IMG/VR virus record: IMGVR_UViG_3300030202_001972
Location: 1-42,799 of that record
Source: a virus
DNA: 42,799 nucleotides
Reading direction: 5' to 3' (one strand)
Of the stretch, positions 16,990-25,830 are shown piece by piece. Both the position numbers and the translations under genes were made by a program. Position 1 is the stretch's first letter, and the number at the start of each line of letters is the position of its first letter. Under the pieces are notes generated by a model that worked only from the letters and a program-made list of their open reading frames with translations, ran no database searches and was not told where the DNA came from.

Positions 16990-18516
16990 ATGAAAAATCT
17001 CGCAGAAGAATTATACAAATTATTTAAAGGAAGTGACATAGCTCACGGAACATTTATCGTTAAAGGCAGTAGAGAAAACGATGGAAAGAAACAAGGTACT
17101 GCAAAGGTTATAAGGGAACAGACCACTGTTGAAATGTGGGAAGAGCATTTAAAGGGAGGAACAGGTGTAGGGATTATACCTATTCGTAGTGATAACACAT
17201 GCCAATGGGGAGCTATAGATATAGATGAGTATAGCGTTGATCATAAAAAGCTAGTAGTTACATTAAGAGAAAATAAAATTCCTGCGGTTGTAGGAAGAAC
17301 AAAATCAGGTGGTGCTCATGTTTGGGTTTTTGTTTCTGAGCCTATAGAGGCTGAAGAAATGCAAAGGAAAATAACAGAACTGTCTGCTGCTTTAGGACAT
17401 TCAGGTAGTGAAATATTTCCCAAACAAACAAAAATATTAATAGAAAGAGGTGATACAGGTAACTTTTTAAACATGCCCTATCACTCAGGCGACAGAACAA
17501 CACGCTATGCTTTTGATGATAAAGGCGAAGCTCTTACAACAACAGAATTTTTAGAATATGTCAAGCCGTTTATCATAACACCCAATAAGTTTCGTAAACT
17601 AATAATGAGTTTTGGAAGAGAAGAGGGGTTATTAGAAGATGGTCCTCCTTGCCTACAACATCTGTGTAGTAAAGGATTTGGTGAAGGCAGTAGAAACAAC
17701 GCACTGTTCAACTTAGGTGTTTACGCCAGAATGTCAGACGAAGACAACTGGGAAGTAACTATGCAAAAATATAATATGGATTTTTTAAAACCACCTCTTT
17801 CACACAATGAGGTAGGTGTTGTTATACGACAACTTAAAAAGAAAGAGTATTTTTACAAGTGTGAAGATCAACCCATAAAACCTTTTTGTGATAAACAAGT
17901 TTGTAAAACAAGAAAACATGGAGTCGGTCCAACAGGTATTGGTAACGATATGTCTAGTTTAACTAAAATAAACGGAGACCCACCTATTTGGATTTTAAAC
18001 GTAGACGAAGAAAGGGTAGAACTTTCTACCAATGGTTTGACAAGCCAAATCCAGTTTCAAAAAGAATGTGTTTCACAAATAAATAAATTCCCTGTAGCCA
18101 TGAACCAAAGAGCATGGCAAGGAAGAATACAACTTTTGTTAGATAACCTAACTATTGTGGAAGTTCCACCAGATGCTACACTGAAAGGTGAGTTTGAAGA
18201 TTTACTACATGCCTTTTGTTGCGAAAGAGCAAAAGGAGAACAAAGAGAGGACGTGCTACAAGGTGTAGCGGTTTGGGTTGACAATAGAGTTTATTTCCAA
18301 GTAAAAGATGTAAAGAAACATTTATCTGTAAATGATTTCAACCATTATTCTTCTAATAAAATAACACTCCGATTACAAGACCTTAAAGCAGAGAAAAAAT
18401 TCTGGCGAGTAAGAGGTAAAGGTGTGCATGTGTGGTCTATGAACCAACAGTTTTTTGAAAATGAAGATGGTGAAATAGAGTTGCCTAATCTTCCAACAGA
18501 TAAGGATGTAATTTAA
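16990..18516 (+). CDS. Archaeo-eukaryotic-type (AEP) primase
   Basis: A 508-residue protein; ATG at 16990 is chosen for its GGAGAG site over the in-frame ATG at 16948. The AEP catalytic motifs are visible: WGAIDIDEY with D77 and D79, then TKSGGAHVWVF (S107-H110), then GNFLNMPYHSG. After the catalytic core comes a helical linker, a Cys cluster (YKCEDQPIKPFCDKQVCKTRKHG) that could bind zinc, and a winged-helix-like C-terminus (HLSVNDF ... KGVHVW). It would make primers for the PolA at 25799. Coupled to the UvrD-like helicase by TAATG at 18516. Confidence 0.85.
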   Translation: MKNLAEELYKLFKGSDIAHGTFIVKGSRENDGKKQGTAKVIREQTTVEMWEEHLKGGTGVGIIPIRSDNTCQWGAIDIDEYSVDHKKLVVTLRENKIPAVVGRTKSGGAHVWVFVSEPIEAEEMQRKITELSAALGHSGSEIFPKQTKILIERGDTGNFLNMPYHSGDRTTRYAFDDKGEALTTTEFLEYVKPFIITPNKFRKLIMSFGREEGLLEDGPPCLQHLCSKGFGEGSRNNALFNLGVYARMSDEDNWEVTMQKYNMDFLKPPLSHNEVGVVIRQLKKKEYFYKCEDQPIKPFCDKQVCKTRKHGVGPTGIGNDMSSLTKINGDPPIWILNVDEERVELSTNGLTSQIQFQKECVSQINKFPVAMNQRAWQGRIQLLLDNLTIVEVPPDATLKGEFEDLLHAFCCERAKGEQREDVLQGVAVWVDNRVYFQVKDVKKHLSVNDFNHYSSNKITLRLQDLKAEKKFWRVRGKGVHVWSMNQQFFENEDGEIELPNLPTDKDVI

Positions 18517-20033
18517 TGAACATAATACTTGGTCCTCCAGGAACAGGGAAAACAACAAAACTTCTCGGTTTGGTAGAGCAGTATATGAAAGCAGGAGTTC
18601 CTCCAGACAGGATTGGTTACTTTGCTTTTACTAGAAGAGCTGCGACAGAGGCAGTAGAAAGAGCTTGTGAAAAGTTTAACTTAGGTAAAAAAGAGTTACC
18701 TTATTTTAGGACATTACATAGTTTAGGCTTTATGATGTCTGGTCTTAACCATTCACAAATTATGAATCCTAAAAAATACCAAGAAGTTGCTGACTGGTTA
18801 AAGATAGGCAAGTTCTATACAGGTACAGTTGTAGAACAAGGTCCTTATAAAGATTTCGGGTATGGTGATAAGTTTTTAGAATTAATAAACATGTCTAGAA
18901 TTTTACGCCAACCCTTAAAAAAGATATATAAAGAAAGTATTGTTCCCCTGAAAACAGATTGGTCTAGGGTGCAGTATGTAGACAAAGGTTTAAAGCATTG
19001 GAAAAAATCATTTGGGTTAGAAGATTATGCAGGAATGCTAGAATGTTTTTTAGAAAGAAAACTATGCCCCAAACTAGAGGCAGTATTCATTGACGAAGCT
19101 CAAGACCTTTCCCCCATACAATGGGAAATGGTAAAAATGTTAGAAGAAAACAGTGATGTTTGTTATGTTGCAGGAGATGATGACCAAGCTATCTTCCGTT
19201 ACGCAGGAGCAGACGTAGAGCATTTTGTAAACCTGAAAGGTAAAGTAACCCTACTTAATCAATCTTATAGAATACCTAGTTCCCATCATCAAATAAGTAA
19301 TAGTGTCATACAGAACATTGTTGGTAGAAGACAAAAAAGCTTTAAACCAAAACAAGAAGAAGGAATTATTAATTGGTACAGACACTCTGAGCAAGTTGAT
19401 TTAAGCCAAGGAGATTGGCTACTACTAAGTCGGACTACTAGGGGAGCTCAACAAATTGAAGAAGAGGTTCGTAGAAGAGGACACCTATACGTTTACAATG
19501 GTTCTAAGAGCATTGACAGTAAAGTACTTGAAGCGGTCAGACTTTGGGAATCTTTAAGGGAAGGAAACCGCTTAAATGCAGATCAGGTTAAATTAGTATA
19601 TAGCCATATGCTAATAAATAGTCAAGTTCAGTATGGTTGTAAAACAATGCCTGATGGACAAGAAGGAACATTTTATAGTTTACAAGACTTACAAAGTAAA
19701 CATGGTTTGATGCACAACCTACCTTGGGACAGAGGTTTAGGTAAGATAAGTGAAAGAGACAAAACGTACATAAAGGCTTGTTTAAGAAAAGGAGAAAGTT
19801 TAACTAAAACGCCAAGGATTAGGATTTCTACTATACACTCTTCAAAAGGAGCTCAAGCAACAAACGTTATGCTTTTAACAGATACAATGAAAAGACCATA
19901 TAGTATGTGGAGAAAAATAAGCGGATATGAAGACGACGAATCTAGGGTGTTTTATGTAGGACTAACAAGAGCCACAAAAACATTGCACTTGATACATCCT
20001 ATGTTTAGTCAGGGGTTTGTTTTATCTACTTGA
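18516..20033 (+). CDS. UvrD/Rep-like superfamily 1 helicase
   Basis: A 505-residue helicase. Motif I is GPPGTGKTT (6-14), Ia FAFTRRAA, motif II FIDEAQD, motif III GDDDQAIFRYAGAD, motif IV LNQSYRIP, motif V STIHSSKGAQA and motif VI VFYVGLTRA. All core SF1A motifs are intact although it is shorter than bacterial UvrD (about 720), lacking most insertion domains. It is probably the replicative or repair helicase working with primase and PolA; helicases of this type are reported to co-occur with PolA enzymes having Leu at position 762, as here. Start overlaps the primase stop (TAATG). Confidence 0.92.
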   Translation: MNIILGPPGTGKTTKLLGLVEQYMKAGVPPDRIGYFAFTRRAATEAVERACEKFNLGKKELPYFRTLHSLGFMMSGLNHSQIMNPKKYQEVADWLKIGKFYTGTVVEQGPYKDFGYGDKFLELINMSRILRQPLKKIYKESIVPLKTDWSRVQYVDKGLKHWKKSFGLEDYAGMLECFLERKLCPKLEAVFIDEAQDLSPIQWEMVKMLEENSDVCYVAGDDDQAIFRYAGADVEHFVNLKGKVTLLNQSYRIPSSHHQISNSVIQNIVGRRQKSFKPKQEEGIINWYRHSEQVDLSQGDWLLLSRTTRGAQQIEEEVRRRGHLYVYNGSKSIDSKVLEAVRLWESLREGNRLNADQVKLVYSHMLINSQVQYGCKTMPDGQEGTFYSLQDLQSKHGLMHNLPWDRGLGKISERDKTYIKACLRKGESLTKTPRIRISTIHSSKGAQATNVMLLTDTMKRPYSMWRKISGYEDDESRVFYVGLTRATKTLHLIHPMFSQGFVLST

Positions 20034-20044
20034 ACAAAAAAGAC

Positions 20045-20073
20045 TTTATCACTTTATACCCTAGCTATATAAT
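20045..20073 (+). promoter_or_regulatory. Sigma70-like promoter, AAGACTT family
   Basis: TTTATC (20045-20050), 17-bp spacer, TATAAT (20068-20073). The preceding AAAGAC is shared with the promoters at 29229, 35461 and 36146. It lies in the 73-bp gap after the helicase and would drive the gene at 20107. Confidence 0.55.
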
Positions 20074-20106
20074 TAGTGTGTACCAACAAAACCATAGGAG
20101 AATATT

Positions 20107-20394
20107 GTGGAAATAAAGTACTTTACAAAGAAAGAATTGGTTGAAGCTAACCAAGAAGCGATACATAGAAATTTCAATGAAACGCTTACTGAAAAAGCTT
20201 TAGACCAACTTAGTGATAAGAATAAGTTTCCGATTATTTTCCATGTTTTTGGTGGGACAAAGGAAACTATAAAGACTGAGCTATTGCTTAGTCCAGAACG
20301 AGCAGTATGGCTTGAGCTTACATCCAATAGGTTTGATGCTTTACCATACTTAGAGGTAGATTATCTAGAAATAGACGAACCTACCAGACATTAA
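20107..20394 (+). CDS. Small protein of unknown function
   Basis: A 95-residue protein with GTG start at 20107, chosen because TAGGAGAA is 7-13 bases upstream. It is charged, with a helical N-terminal half (KKELVEANQEAIHRNFNETL) and a strand-rich second half (FPIIFHVFGGTKETIKTELLL ... YLEVDYLEIDEP). No known motif. It is the first gene behind the promoter at 20045 and precedes the TIGR03299-like gene. Confidence 0.65.
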   Translation: MEIKYFTKKELVEANQEAIHRNFNETLTEKALDQLSDKNKFPIIFHVFGGTKETIKTELLLSPERAVWLELTSNRFDALPYLEVDYLEIDEPTRH

Positions 20395-20418
20395 TAACTC
20401 ACAGAAAGGAGAAAAAAT

Positions 20419-21444
20419 ATGGCACATGAAGTAGAAACAATGGCTTATGCAGGGAAAGTTCCTTGGCATGGGCTTGGCCGACAAGTTAGTAAAGATATGT
20501 CCCCAGACGAAATGTTGGTGGCAGCTCAACTTGATTGGACAGTAAGTAAAAGGCAAGCATTCACTATTGATAAACCAAACTGTTGGAACATAATAGACCC
20601 AACAGGTGAAGCAAACTTTTTACGTTGTGATGACCACCACTATATAGTGCGTGACTCTGACAACACAGTGCTTTCACATTGTAAAGAAAGCTATGTACCT
20701 TTTCAAAACAAAGAAGTTATGAGCTTCTTTAAAAAGTTTACCGAAGCAGGACACATGAAAATGGAAACTGCAGGAAGCTTAAAAGAGGGTAAAGAAATCT
20801 GGGGTTTGGCTAAACTTACAGATACTTTCAAACTTCCAGGAGACGATCAAGTTGAAGGTTATTTGTTGTTGAACAATAGCCATTCTGTAGGAAAAGCAAT
20901 GACTATTATGTTTACACCAATAAGAGTTGTTTGTAACAACACTCTTACAATGGCGTTGAATAATAAAGGCAATAGCTTTAGGATACCGCACTTACAAATG
21001 TTCGATGAAGAGATAATTCAAACGGCAGAGCTTGCTCTTGGGATAAGCAATAGCCACATGAAAAACTTCCAAGAACAATCTGAGTTCCTTGCTCGTAAAA
21101 AGGCAAAAGTAAAAGACGTAGATAACTTCATTGCAGAATTGTTTCAACCTAGTTTGTTGATACAACAAGGCAAAACTGGAGTAATTGGTTCTGACAATAT
21201 GAGGGATCAGTTCAACACTACTGCGGAACTTGTAAGTGATGCAATATTTACAAGTCCAGGAGCTAATATGTCTTCTGCCAAAGGAACATGGTGGGGAGTA
21301 TTGAATGGTGTTACTTATGTAATGGATCACCAAAAACGCTCTACCGCAAAAGGAAACGCTTTGCACTCTGCATGGTTTGGGTCTGGTGCTAACACAAAAA
21401 GGAAAGCATTAAACAAAGCTATAGAGTATGCGAAAGCAGCGTAG
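20419..21444 (+). CDS. DUF932 / TIGR03299-type phage-plasmid protein
   Basis: A 341-residue protein starting MAHEVETMAYAGKVPWHGLG, the typical opening of the TIGR03299 (DUF932-related) family found in phages and plasmids. Later blocks fit as well: SYVPFQNKEVM, TPIRVVCNNTLTMAL (about 158-172) and WGVLNGVTYVMDH near the C-terminus. The biochemical function is not established; these proteins occur near replication and metabolism genes. The ribosome site AAAGGAG precedes the ATG. The stop is followed by a strong hairpin (21453-21479). Confidence 0.85.
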   Translation: MAHEVETMAYAGKVPWHGLGRQVSKDMSPDEMLVAAQLDWTVSKRQAFTIDKPNCWNIIDPTGEANFLRCDDHHYIVRDSDNTVLSHCKESYVPFQNKEVMSFFKKFTEAGHMKMETAGSLKEGKEIWGLAKLTDTFKLPGDDQVEGYLLLNNSHSVGKAMTIMFTPIRVVCNNTLTMALNNKGNSFRIPHLQMFDEEIIQTAELALGISNSHMKNFQEQSEFLARKKAKVKDVDNFIAELFQPSLLIQQGKTGVIGSDNMRDQFNTTAELVSDAIFTSPGANMSSAKGTWWGVLNGVTYVMDHQKRSTAKGNALHSAWFGSGANTKRKALNKAIEYAKAA

Positions 21445-21452
21445 ATAAACGA

Positions 21453-21479
21453 GGGGTGGGCTAATTTCTAGCCTACCTC
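21453..21479 (+). promoter_or_regulatory. Intergenic hairpin after the DUF932-type gene
   Basis: GGGGTGGGCTA (21453-21463) pairs with TAGCCTACCTC (21469-21479) over 11 pairs, two G-U, with a five-base loop. There is no T-run after it, and the next gene's AAAGGAG site follows closely, so it may be an mRNA processing or 3'-end-stabilising stem rather than a terminator. Confidence 0.5.
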
Positions 21480-21496
21480 ACACAAAGGAGAGAACA

Positions 21497-21739
21497 ATGA
21501 ACGAAACAGTAAAACAAACAAGAGCTCGTTTTAATAGGAACGATAAAATAACTAAACTTATGGAAACACCACCTATTAAGACAGGTACAAATCGTTACAG
21601 GAATATGGCAGCGATCATGGCAAGTAATACAGTTGGTGAAGCGATGGACAAACTAAGGGCAATGAATCCTGCTCCAGGAGGAGGAGTTGATATAAAGATA
21701 GCTCTTAAATATAAGGTTATTTCTTTGGAAACAATATGA
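21497..21739 (+). CDS. Small basic protein of unknown function
   Basis: An 80-residue basic protein (ARFNRNDKITKLM, RYRNMAAIMASNTVGEAMDKLRAM) with a helical middle and a short GGGVDIKIALKYKVISL strand at the end. A good ribosome site (AAAGGAGAG) precedes ATG. It is coupled to the next gene by ATGA at 21736. No recognised domain. Confidence 0.65.
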   Translation: MNETVKQTRARFNRNDKITKLMETPPIKTGTNRYRNMAAIMASNTVGEAMDKLRAMNPAPGGGVDIKIALKYKVISLETI

Positions 21740-22050
21740 ACGAAGTTAAGGAAGAGTTTTCTGATACTACTTATCAAAAAGAGCAACAAGTAAAAGCAAT
21801 CGAAAAAAGATGTAAGAGCTTTGGTATTAAAAATCTGAGACATCTACACTCTCATTACTTAGGTATTGTAGAAGATATTGATGTTTGCACACTAAACGAC
21901 TGCCTTTGGTTAATGGGTATCAAAAGGGAAATTACAAACATAAAAGAAAAGTATGGTACTGGTTGTCCTGAAAAAATAGCTGAGATGCAGAGGGAGGAAA
22001 AGAAAAATGCAAACAGAGAAAGTAAAGGAGTTTTACAACTGGATAAATGA
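21736..22050 (+). CDS. Small protein of unknown function
   Basis: A 104-residue protein that overlaps its upstream neighbour by ATGA and its downstream neighbour by 44 bases. Visible features are a charged helix (YQKEQQVKAIEKRCKSFG), HLHSHYLGIVEDIDVCTLND and a Lys/Glu-rich end. The overlapped 3' part encodes a basic tail that may not be conserved because the ribosome site of the next gene lies inside it. Function unknown. Confidence 0.6.
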   Translation: MNEVKEEFSDTTYQKEQQVKAIEKRCKSFGIKNLRHLHSHYLGIVEDIDVCTLNDCLWLMGIKREITNIKEKYGTGCPEKIAEMQREEKKNANRESKGVLQLDK

Positions 22051-22930
22051 AAGGCATAGGATCTACTTAAAAAGGTTGTATAAAGAAACACCTCCTTGGA
22101 CAGACGATCCTATCCTGCAGTCTTATAAGTTTACCAACCCATTCAGAGAAAACGACAGAGTTACTGTGTGGATGAGGCAAAACTGGACTGACCCAAATAA
22201 AGGTAAATCTTTTAGTGAGATTATCTTTAACTGTTGTTTGTTTAGGATGATAGGAACAAGTGAGTTTGCTGACGAACATGGTTGGGTAACAGAGTGGGAT
22301 CCAACAAGAACAAAGGAAGTAATAGAAAAAAGATTAGCACAAAAAGAAAGGACTTTTACAGGTGCTTACATAATCACTAACCAAGGACTCAAAGCGAAGA
22401 AGTCTAAGGTGGTGGTAGATCATTTCCTCACACCAATCTGGGAAGACCAAAACAAACTAGAGGAGTGTGTAGTAGATCATAATTCACTCGAAAAGCTACA
22501 CAAAAAGTTTGCGGAGTACAAAGGTTGGGGAGGAGGTGGCTTTATGGCTTACGAAGTTGTAACTGATTTAAACTACACTCCTGTTTTAGAAAACGCAGTA
22601 GATAGATTCAGTTGGGCAAACGCAGGTCCTGGAGCAGTAAGAGGACTGAACAGAATAAACCAAAGACCATTAAAGCAGAGCCTTTCTAACAAACAAACAA
22701 ACTGGGAAATGTTTGAAATATTACTTTTAAAAGAAAAGTTTTGTGAAGACTATGTTCCTGTTGAACAAGTAGACATGAGAACAATAGAACACAGTTTATG
22801 TGAATGGGATAAATATGAACGAGTGCGGTTAAATCAAGGCAGACCGAGAAGTAAGTTTGCTTCTGATATGTTCAGCGAAATACCTAAAGGAGCCGTTCAG
22901 TACAGTATGGTTCCCGATACAAATAGATAA
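22007..22930 (+). CDS. 5-hmdU kinase helical / thymine-pyrophosphorylase (aGPT-Pplase)-type protein
   Basis: A 307-residue protein. The first 60 residues, FYNWINERHRIYLKRLYKE, PPWTDDPILQSYKFTNPFRE and DRVTVWMRQNW, match the signature I know from the 5-hydroxymethyl-dU DNA kinase helical and alpha-glutamyl/putrescinyl thymine pyrophosphorylase families, which act in thymine hypermodification. Further motifs are AYIITNQG, GWGGGGFMAYEVVTDL and WANAGPGAVRGLNRI. There is no fused P-loop kinase domain. In characterised systems such enzymes process pyrophosphorylated 5-hydroxymethyluracil in DNA. The neighbouring TS-like gene, glycosyltransferase and HD enzyme support this role. ATG is preceded by GGGAGGAAAAG. 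Confidence 0.75.
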   Translation: MQTEKVKEFYNWINERHRIYLKRLYKETPPWTDDPILQSYKFTNPFRENDRVTVWMRQNWTDPNKGKSFSEIIFNCCLFRMIGTSEFADEHGWVTEWDPTRTKEVIEKRLAQKERTFTGAYIITNQGLKAKKSKVVVDHFLTPIWEDQNKLEECVVDHNSLEKLHKKFAEYKGWGGGGFMAYEVVTDLNYTPVLENAVDRFSWANAGPGAVRGLNRINQRPLKQSLSNKQTNWEMFEILLLKEKFCEDYVPVEQVDMRTIEHSLCEWDKYERVRLNQGRPRSKFASDMFSEIPKGAVQYSMVPDTNR

Positions 22931-23000
22931 ACGAAGAATGGTAATTTATAATTAATGATCATATACTTAAATAACATAACAAAAAACAAAGGAGCGTAGA

Positions 23001-24257
23001 ATGAAGTTCCTAATGACTTTATTTCAAATACAAGACTATGGCGGTATTATCAACCATGCAGAAAATCTTGCTCTCGGAATGCGTGAGCTTGGACACACTG
23101 TTGATTTCCGTATATTAGTACCAAGAAAGAAAATAGTACAAAGATCTTCTGTCCCAAAAGATATAAATGAATATCGTACACTAGGCACAGGATATAAGTT
23201 TCATCAAGCTCGTGGTTGGTATGGTGTTCCAAGAACGCCTTACTTAGATAAATATCACAGAAACATATTTAAAGAACAATGCAGTAACTATGATGCAGTG
23301 TTATGGCACATACCTGTACCGACACTGAACAAAGATAATAAAGGTGTTTCGGAATGGTTGGATTTATATGATCATGGCACTAAGAACATAGCCATTGTTC
23401 ATGATGGTAACTTACCAGAGCTTTATCCTCATTTATTAAAAGTCGCTGACCAGTTTCATGCTTGTGCTTGTGTTCATGAGTCTGCTTACAGTTCAGGCAA
23501 AATATTACCTATACCAAGAAAATTAATTTTAAACCCTTTCCAAATGAAAAAGCACCCTGACTACTTACCATTCCACAGAAGAAATGGTTTTGCAGCGATA
23601 CAAGTATTCAAAGGTTGGAAGAGAGTAGATAGTTTAATAAAAGCTATTCCTTACATGACAAACCTAGAATCTAAAATGATTGGTGGGCAAGGCATAGAAT
23701 ACAGATACATGACAAGCAAAGATAAATGCAAACCTAAGTACTTTGACGAGCAAGGTGAAAAAATATGGGATGTAGCACTGAGGTACGGCATGGAACACTT
23801 AGGAACAGTTCCTAACGAGGTAGTGCTTGGACACCTTTCTAAAGTTAAATTACAAATAGATCCTAGTTACAGTAAAAAATATTCTACTTTTGGAGCACAC
23901 TTTAACAGAACAACAGTAGAGGCCATGATTCAAGGGGCAGTTCCTATGGCTACTGATTGGGGTATGAAGAACAGTAAGATTTTTACAGCAGGACAAAACT
24001 ATATTGAAGTTCCTGCAGGATGTCCATCATCGCTTTTTGCGGACATAGTGGACGATGCTTTAACTAACCAAAAACAATGGGAAGAAATAGTAGAAAACAA
24101 TTATGAGTTGTGTAAACAATTTGATATGAAAAACGTAGCTCAAAATTATGTTTCACTGGTAAAAGGTGAAACTGAGGTACAAATAGGTTTACCTGTGCAA
24201 GAAACCATACAAAAATGTAACAAAAACCTAGATTTCTTCTCTGTAGCCCCTGTGTAA
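23001..24257 (+). CDS. GT-B fold glycosyltransferase (GT4-like)
   Basis: A 418-residue protein. The N-terminal Rossmann-like start has QDYGGIINHAENLALGMREL and GHTVDFRILV (about residues 11-40), the donor-side layout of GT-B enzymes. The C-terminal lobe carries RRNGFAAIQVFKGWKRVDSL, HLGTVPNEVVLGHL and FNRTTVEAMIQGAVPMATDW (around 300-320), where the Glu and Gly-x-Pro mimic the GT4 nucleotide-sugar motif. No transmembrane segment. Sitting between thymine-modification-type genes, it may glycosylate 5-hydroxymethyluracil in phage DNA; modification of a surface or virion glycan is the alternative. ATG follows AAAGGAG. Confidence 0.75.
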   Translation: MKFLMTLFQIQDYGGIINHAENLALGMRELGHTVDFRILVPRKKIVQRSSVPKDINEYRTLGTGYKFHQARGWYGVPRTPYLDKYHRNIFKEQCSNYDAVLWHIPVPTLNKDNKGVSEWLDLYDHGTKNIAIVHDGNLPELYPHLLKVADQFHACACVHESAYSSGKILPIPRKLILNPFQMKKHPDYLPFHRRNGFAAIQVFKGWKRVDSLIKAIPYMTNLESKMIGGQGIEYRYMTSKDKCKPKYFDEQGEKIWDVALRYGMEHLGTVPNEVVLGHLSKVKLQIDPSYSKKYSTFGAHFNRTTVEAMIQGAVPMATDWGMKNSKIFTAGQNYIEVPAGCPSSLFADIVDDALTNQKQWEEIVENNYELCKQFDMKNVAQNYVSLVKGETEVQIGLPVQETIQKCNKNLDFFSVAPV

Positions 24258-24272
24258 GCTATTAGATAAGTC

Positions 24273-24300
24273 TTAAAATTTTGGGTTAGTTTGGTATAGG
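24273..24300 (+). promoter_or_regulatory. Possible promoter before the TS-like gene
   Basis: TTAAAA (24273-24278), 16-bp spacer, TATAGG (24295-24300) preceded by TGG (extended -10). It lies in the 75-bp gap upstream of the gene at 24333. Weak at both boxes. Confidence 0.3.
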
Positions 24301-24332
24301 CAAGGTACATTAGACGCCAAATGGAGGAATAC

Positions 24333-25340
24333 ATGCAGTCTTTTTTAGTAAGAAACGTAAGTGAAGCCTTGTTTAGAGGTAAACAAGCTCTATTAGAGCA
24401 AGGTAGAGAGGTAAACACCAGAAATGGTCTAGCACTAGAATTTAACACCCCAGTTGTGACGACTTATAGACTTCCAACAGAACGAGTTTTGTTTTACCCA
24501 GAGCGAGATGCTAATCCATTCTTCCACTTTATGGAATCTTTGTGGATGCTAGCAGGACGCAATGATGTAGAGTGGATTAGCCAGTTCAACGGCAGAATAA
24601 ATAATTACAGTGATGATGGTAAAACTTTCCATGGAGCTTATGGCTACAGGTGGAGAAACTGGTTTGGGCGTGACCAATTAAAAGATTGTTTAATGCGTTT
24701 GTCTACTTACGAAAACGACAGAAGAGCAGTGCTAACCATGTGGGATCCAAAAACTGATTTGGTATTAACCAATGACGGTAAAGACTACCCATGCAACACA
24801 CAGATATATTTTTGGGTAAGAAACAAAGAACTGCACATGAGCGTTGTTAATCGTAGCAATGATATGATATGGGGAGCTTATGGAGCAAATGCAGTTCACA
24901 TGTCTTTCTTACAAGAATATATGGCAGGGATGTTAAAGTTAAAGGTTGGTCAATATTACCAATACTCCAATAACCTACATGCTTATGTTGATGTATTAGA
25001 AAAACTAAGAAACATGCAACCTGATTATGAGCCTTACATAAATATATCAGATGACAATGGTGAATATGAATCACCCCCATTAATTACAAACCCCCATTCT
25101 TTTGACAAAGAACTAGAAGAATGGTTTGATGCTCCCGAGTTTTTAGAGTACACAGGGGCAGAAAAAACAGATTATGAAAACAGTTATCTTGGTACAACGG
25201 CTAGTCGTATTAAAAAAGCGTGGCGAATGTGGAAATCAAAAAAGATAAAAGTAGCAATTGAAAACGCAGAAGAAATACACGACAGAGCATGGCGTAAAGC
25301 GTGTGTTGAATGGTTGCAAAGGAGGAGCAATGAAAAGTAA
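24333..25340 (+). CDS. Thymidylate synthase family protein, probable dUMP hydroxymethylase
   Basis: A 335-residue enzyme. ATG at 24333 is preferred because GGAGG (24323-24327) is correctly spaced for it; an in-frame ATG at 24321 would put that site inside the gene. Motifs are FFHFMESLWMLAGR, FHGAYGYRWRNW, catalytic YPCNTQIYF (Cys about 154), VNRSNDMIWGAYGANAVHMS (the Asn that selects uracil in the family is present) and NLHAYVD. Phages with modified thymine use paralogs of this family to make 5-hydroxymethyl-dUMP, so with the neighbours I favour hydroxymethylase; ordinary dTMP synthesis is not excluded. It overlaps the next gene. Confidence 0.8.
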   Translation: MQSFLVRNVSEALFRGKQALLEQGREVNTRNGLALEFNTPVVTTYRLPTERVLFYPERDANPFFHFMESLWMLAGRNDVEWISQFNGRINNYSDDGKTFHGAYGYRWRNWFGRDQLKDCLMRLSTYENDRRAVLTMWDPKTDLVLTNDGKDYPCNTQIYFWVRNKELHMSVVNRSNDMIWGAYGANAVHMSFLQEYMAGMLKLKVGQYYQYSNNLHAYVDVLEKLRNMQPDYEPYINISDDNGEYESPPLITNPHSFDKELEEWFDAPEFLEYTGAEKTDYENSYLGTTASRIKKAWRMWKSKKIKVAIENAEEIHDRAWRKACVEWLQRRSNEK

Positions 25341-25650
25341 AACAATAGAGCGTGTAAAAAGTATAGTACAAGAAGATGTAAAGGCATTAGAAAAAGCAGA
25401 GCAAAGCTACGGTGACAGTTGGAAAAAGCGTGGTGGAGTTGGTGCTTATATGATGCTTGCTCGTAAATGGGACAGAATAGAAAAACAAGTAGAAGAATTA
25501 AACAGTTACGATATATTAGAGGCATTAAAAAAAGATAATAGAGAAGAGGGTATAATAGATGATATAAGGGATTTACGCAGATACCTACTTCTGGTAGAAC
25601 AACAAGCTCGTGTTGATTTATTAGAAAAGTTAAAAGTTAAAAATAAATAA
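25330..25650 (+). CDS. Nucleotide-modification-associated-type small protein
   Basis: A 106-residue, all-helical protein; ATG at 25330 follows GGAGGAG and overlaps the TS-like gene. Conserved-looking residues are SYGDSWKKRGGVGAYMMLARK and WDRIE in the first half and IIDDIRDLRRYLLLVEQ at the end. The YG-SW-RG ... K-RI ... DDI-DL-Y order resembles small proteins described as nucleotide-modification-associated (Nmad/DUF1599-like) or all-alpha NTP pyrophosphatase-like. It is consistent with the modification cluster, but I could not test the family assignment. Confidence 0.6.
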   Translation: MKSKTIERVKSIVQEDVKALEKAEQSYGDSWKKRGGVGAYMMLARKWDRIEKQVEELNSYDILEALKKDNREEGIIDDIRDLRRYLLLVEQQARVDLLEKLKVKNK

Positions 25651-25665
25651 GGAGGGAACCTTATA

Positions 25666-25830
25666 ATGAATGATCACTTAGATAAAAATGTAAATGCCGT
25701 GTGTGAATGCGGGAAAAATAAAAGAACACTAACTTTTCGTAACCTTAAAAACAGATGGCCGACTTGTGAGTGTAAACAACCGATGAGAGTAATAAAAAAT
25801 GCAGATACCTTTATTCCAACCTCCAACTGA
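25666..25830 (+). CDS. 54-residue zinc-binding-type protein
   Basis: ATG at 25666 with a GGAGGG ribosome site encodes 54 residues ending at TGA 25828-25830, overlapping the DNA polymerase start (25799) by 32 bases in another frame. Two CEC motifs at residues 13-15 and 34-36 (AVCECGKNKR and PTCECKQP) suggest a zinc knuckle. Overlapping translation before PolA could tie its expression to polymerase. Confidence 0.6.
   Translation: MNDHLDKNVNAVCECGKNKRTLTFRNLKNRWPTCECKQPMRVIKNADTFIPTSN

Noticed and set aside
22947-22977. Promoter before the glycosyltransferase (TATAAT 22947-22952, TATACT 22972-22977)
   Set aside because: The region is extremely AT-rich and no acceptable -35 or TG extension accompanies either hexamer.
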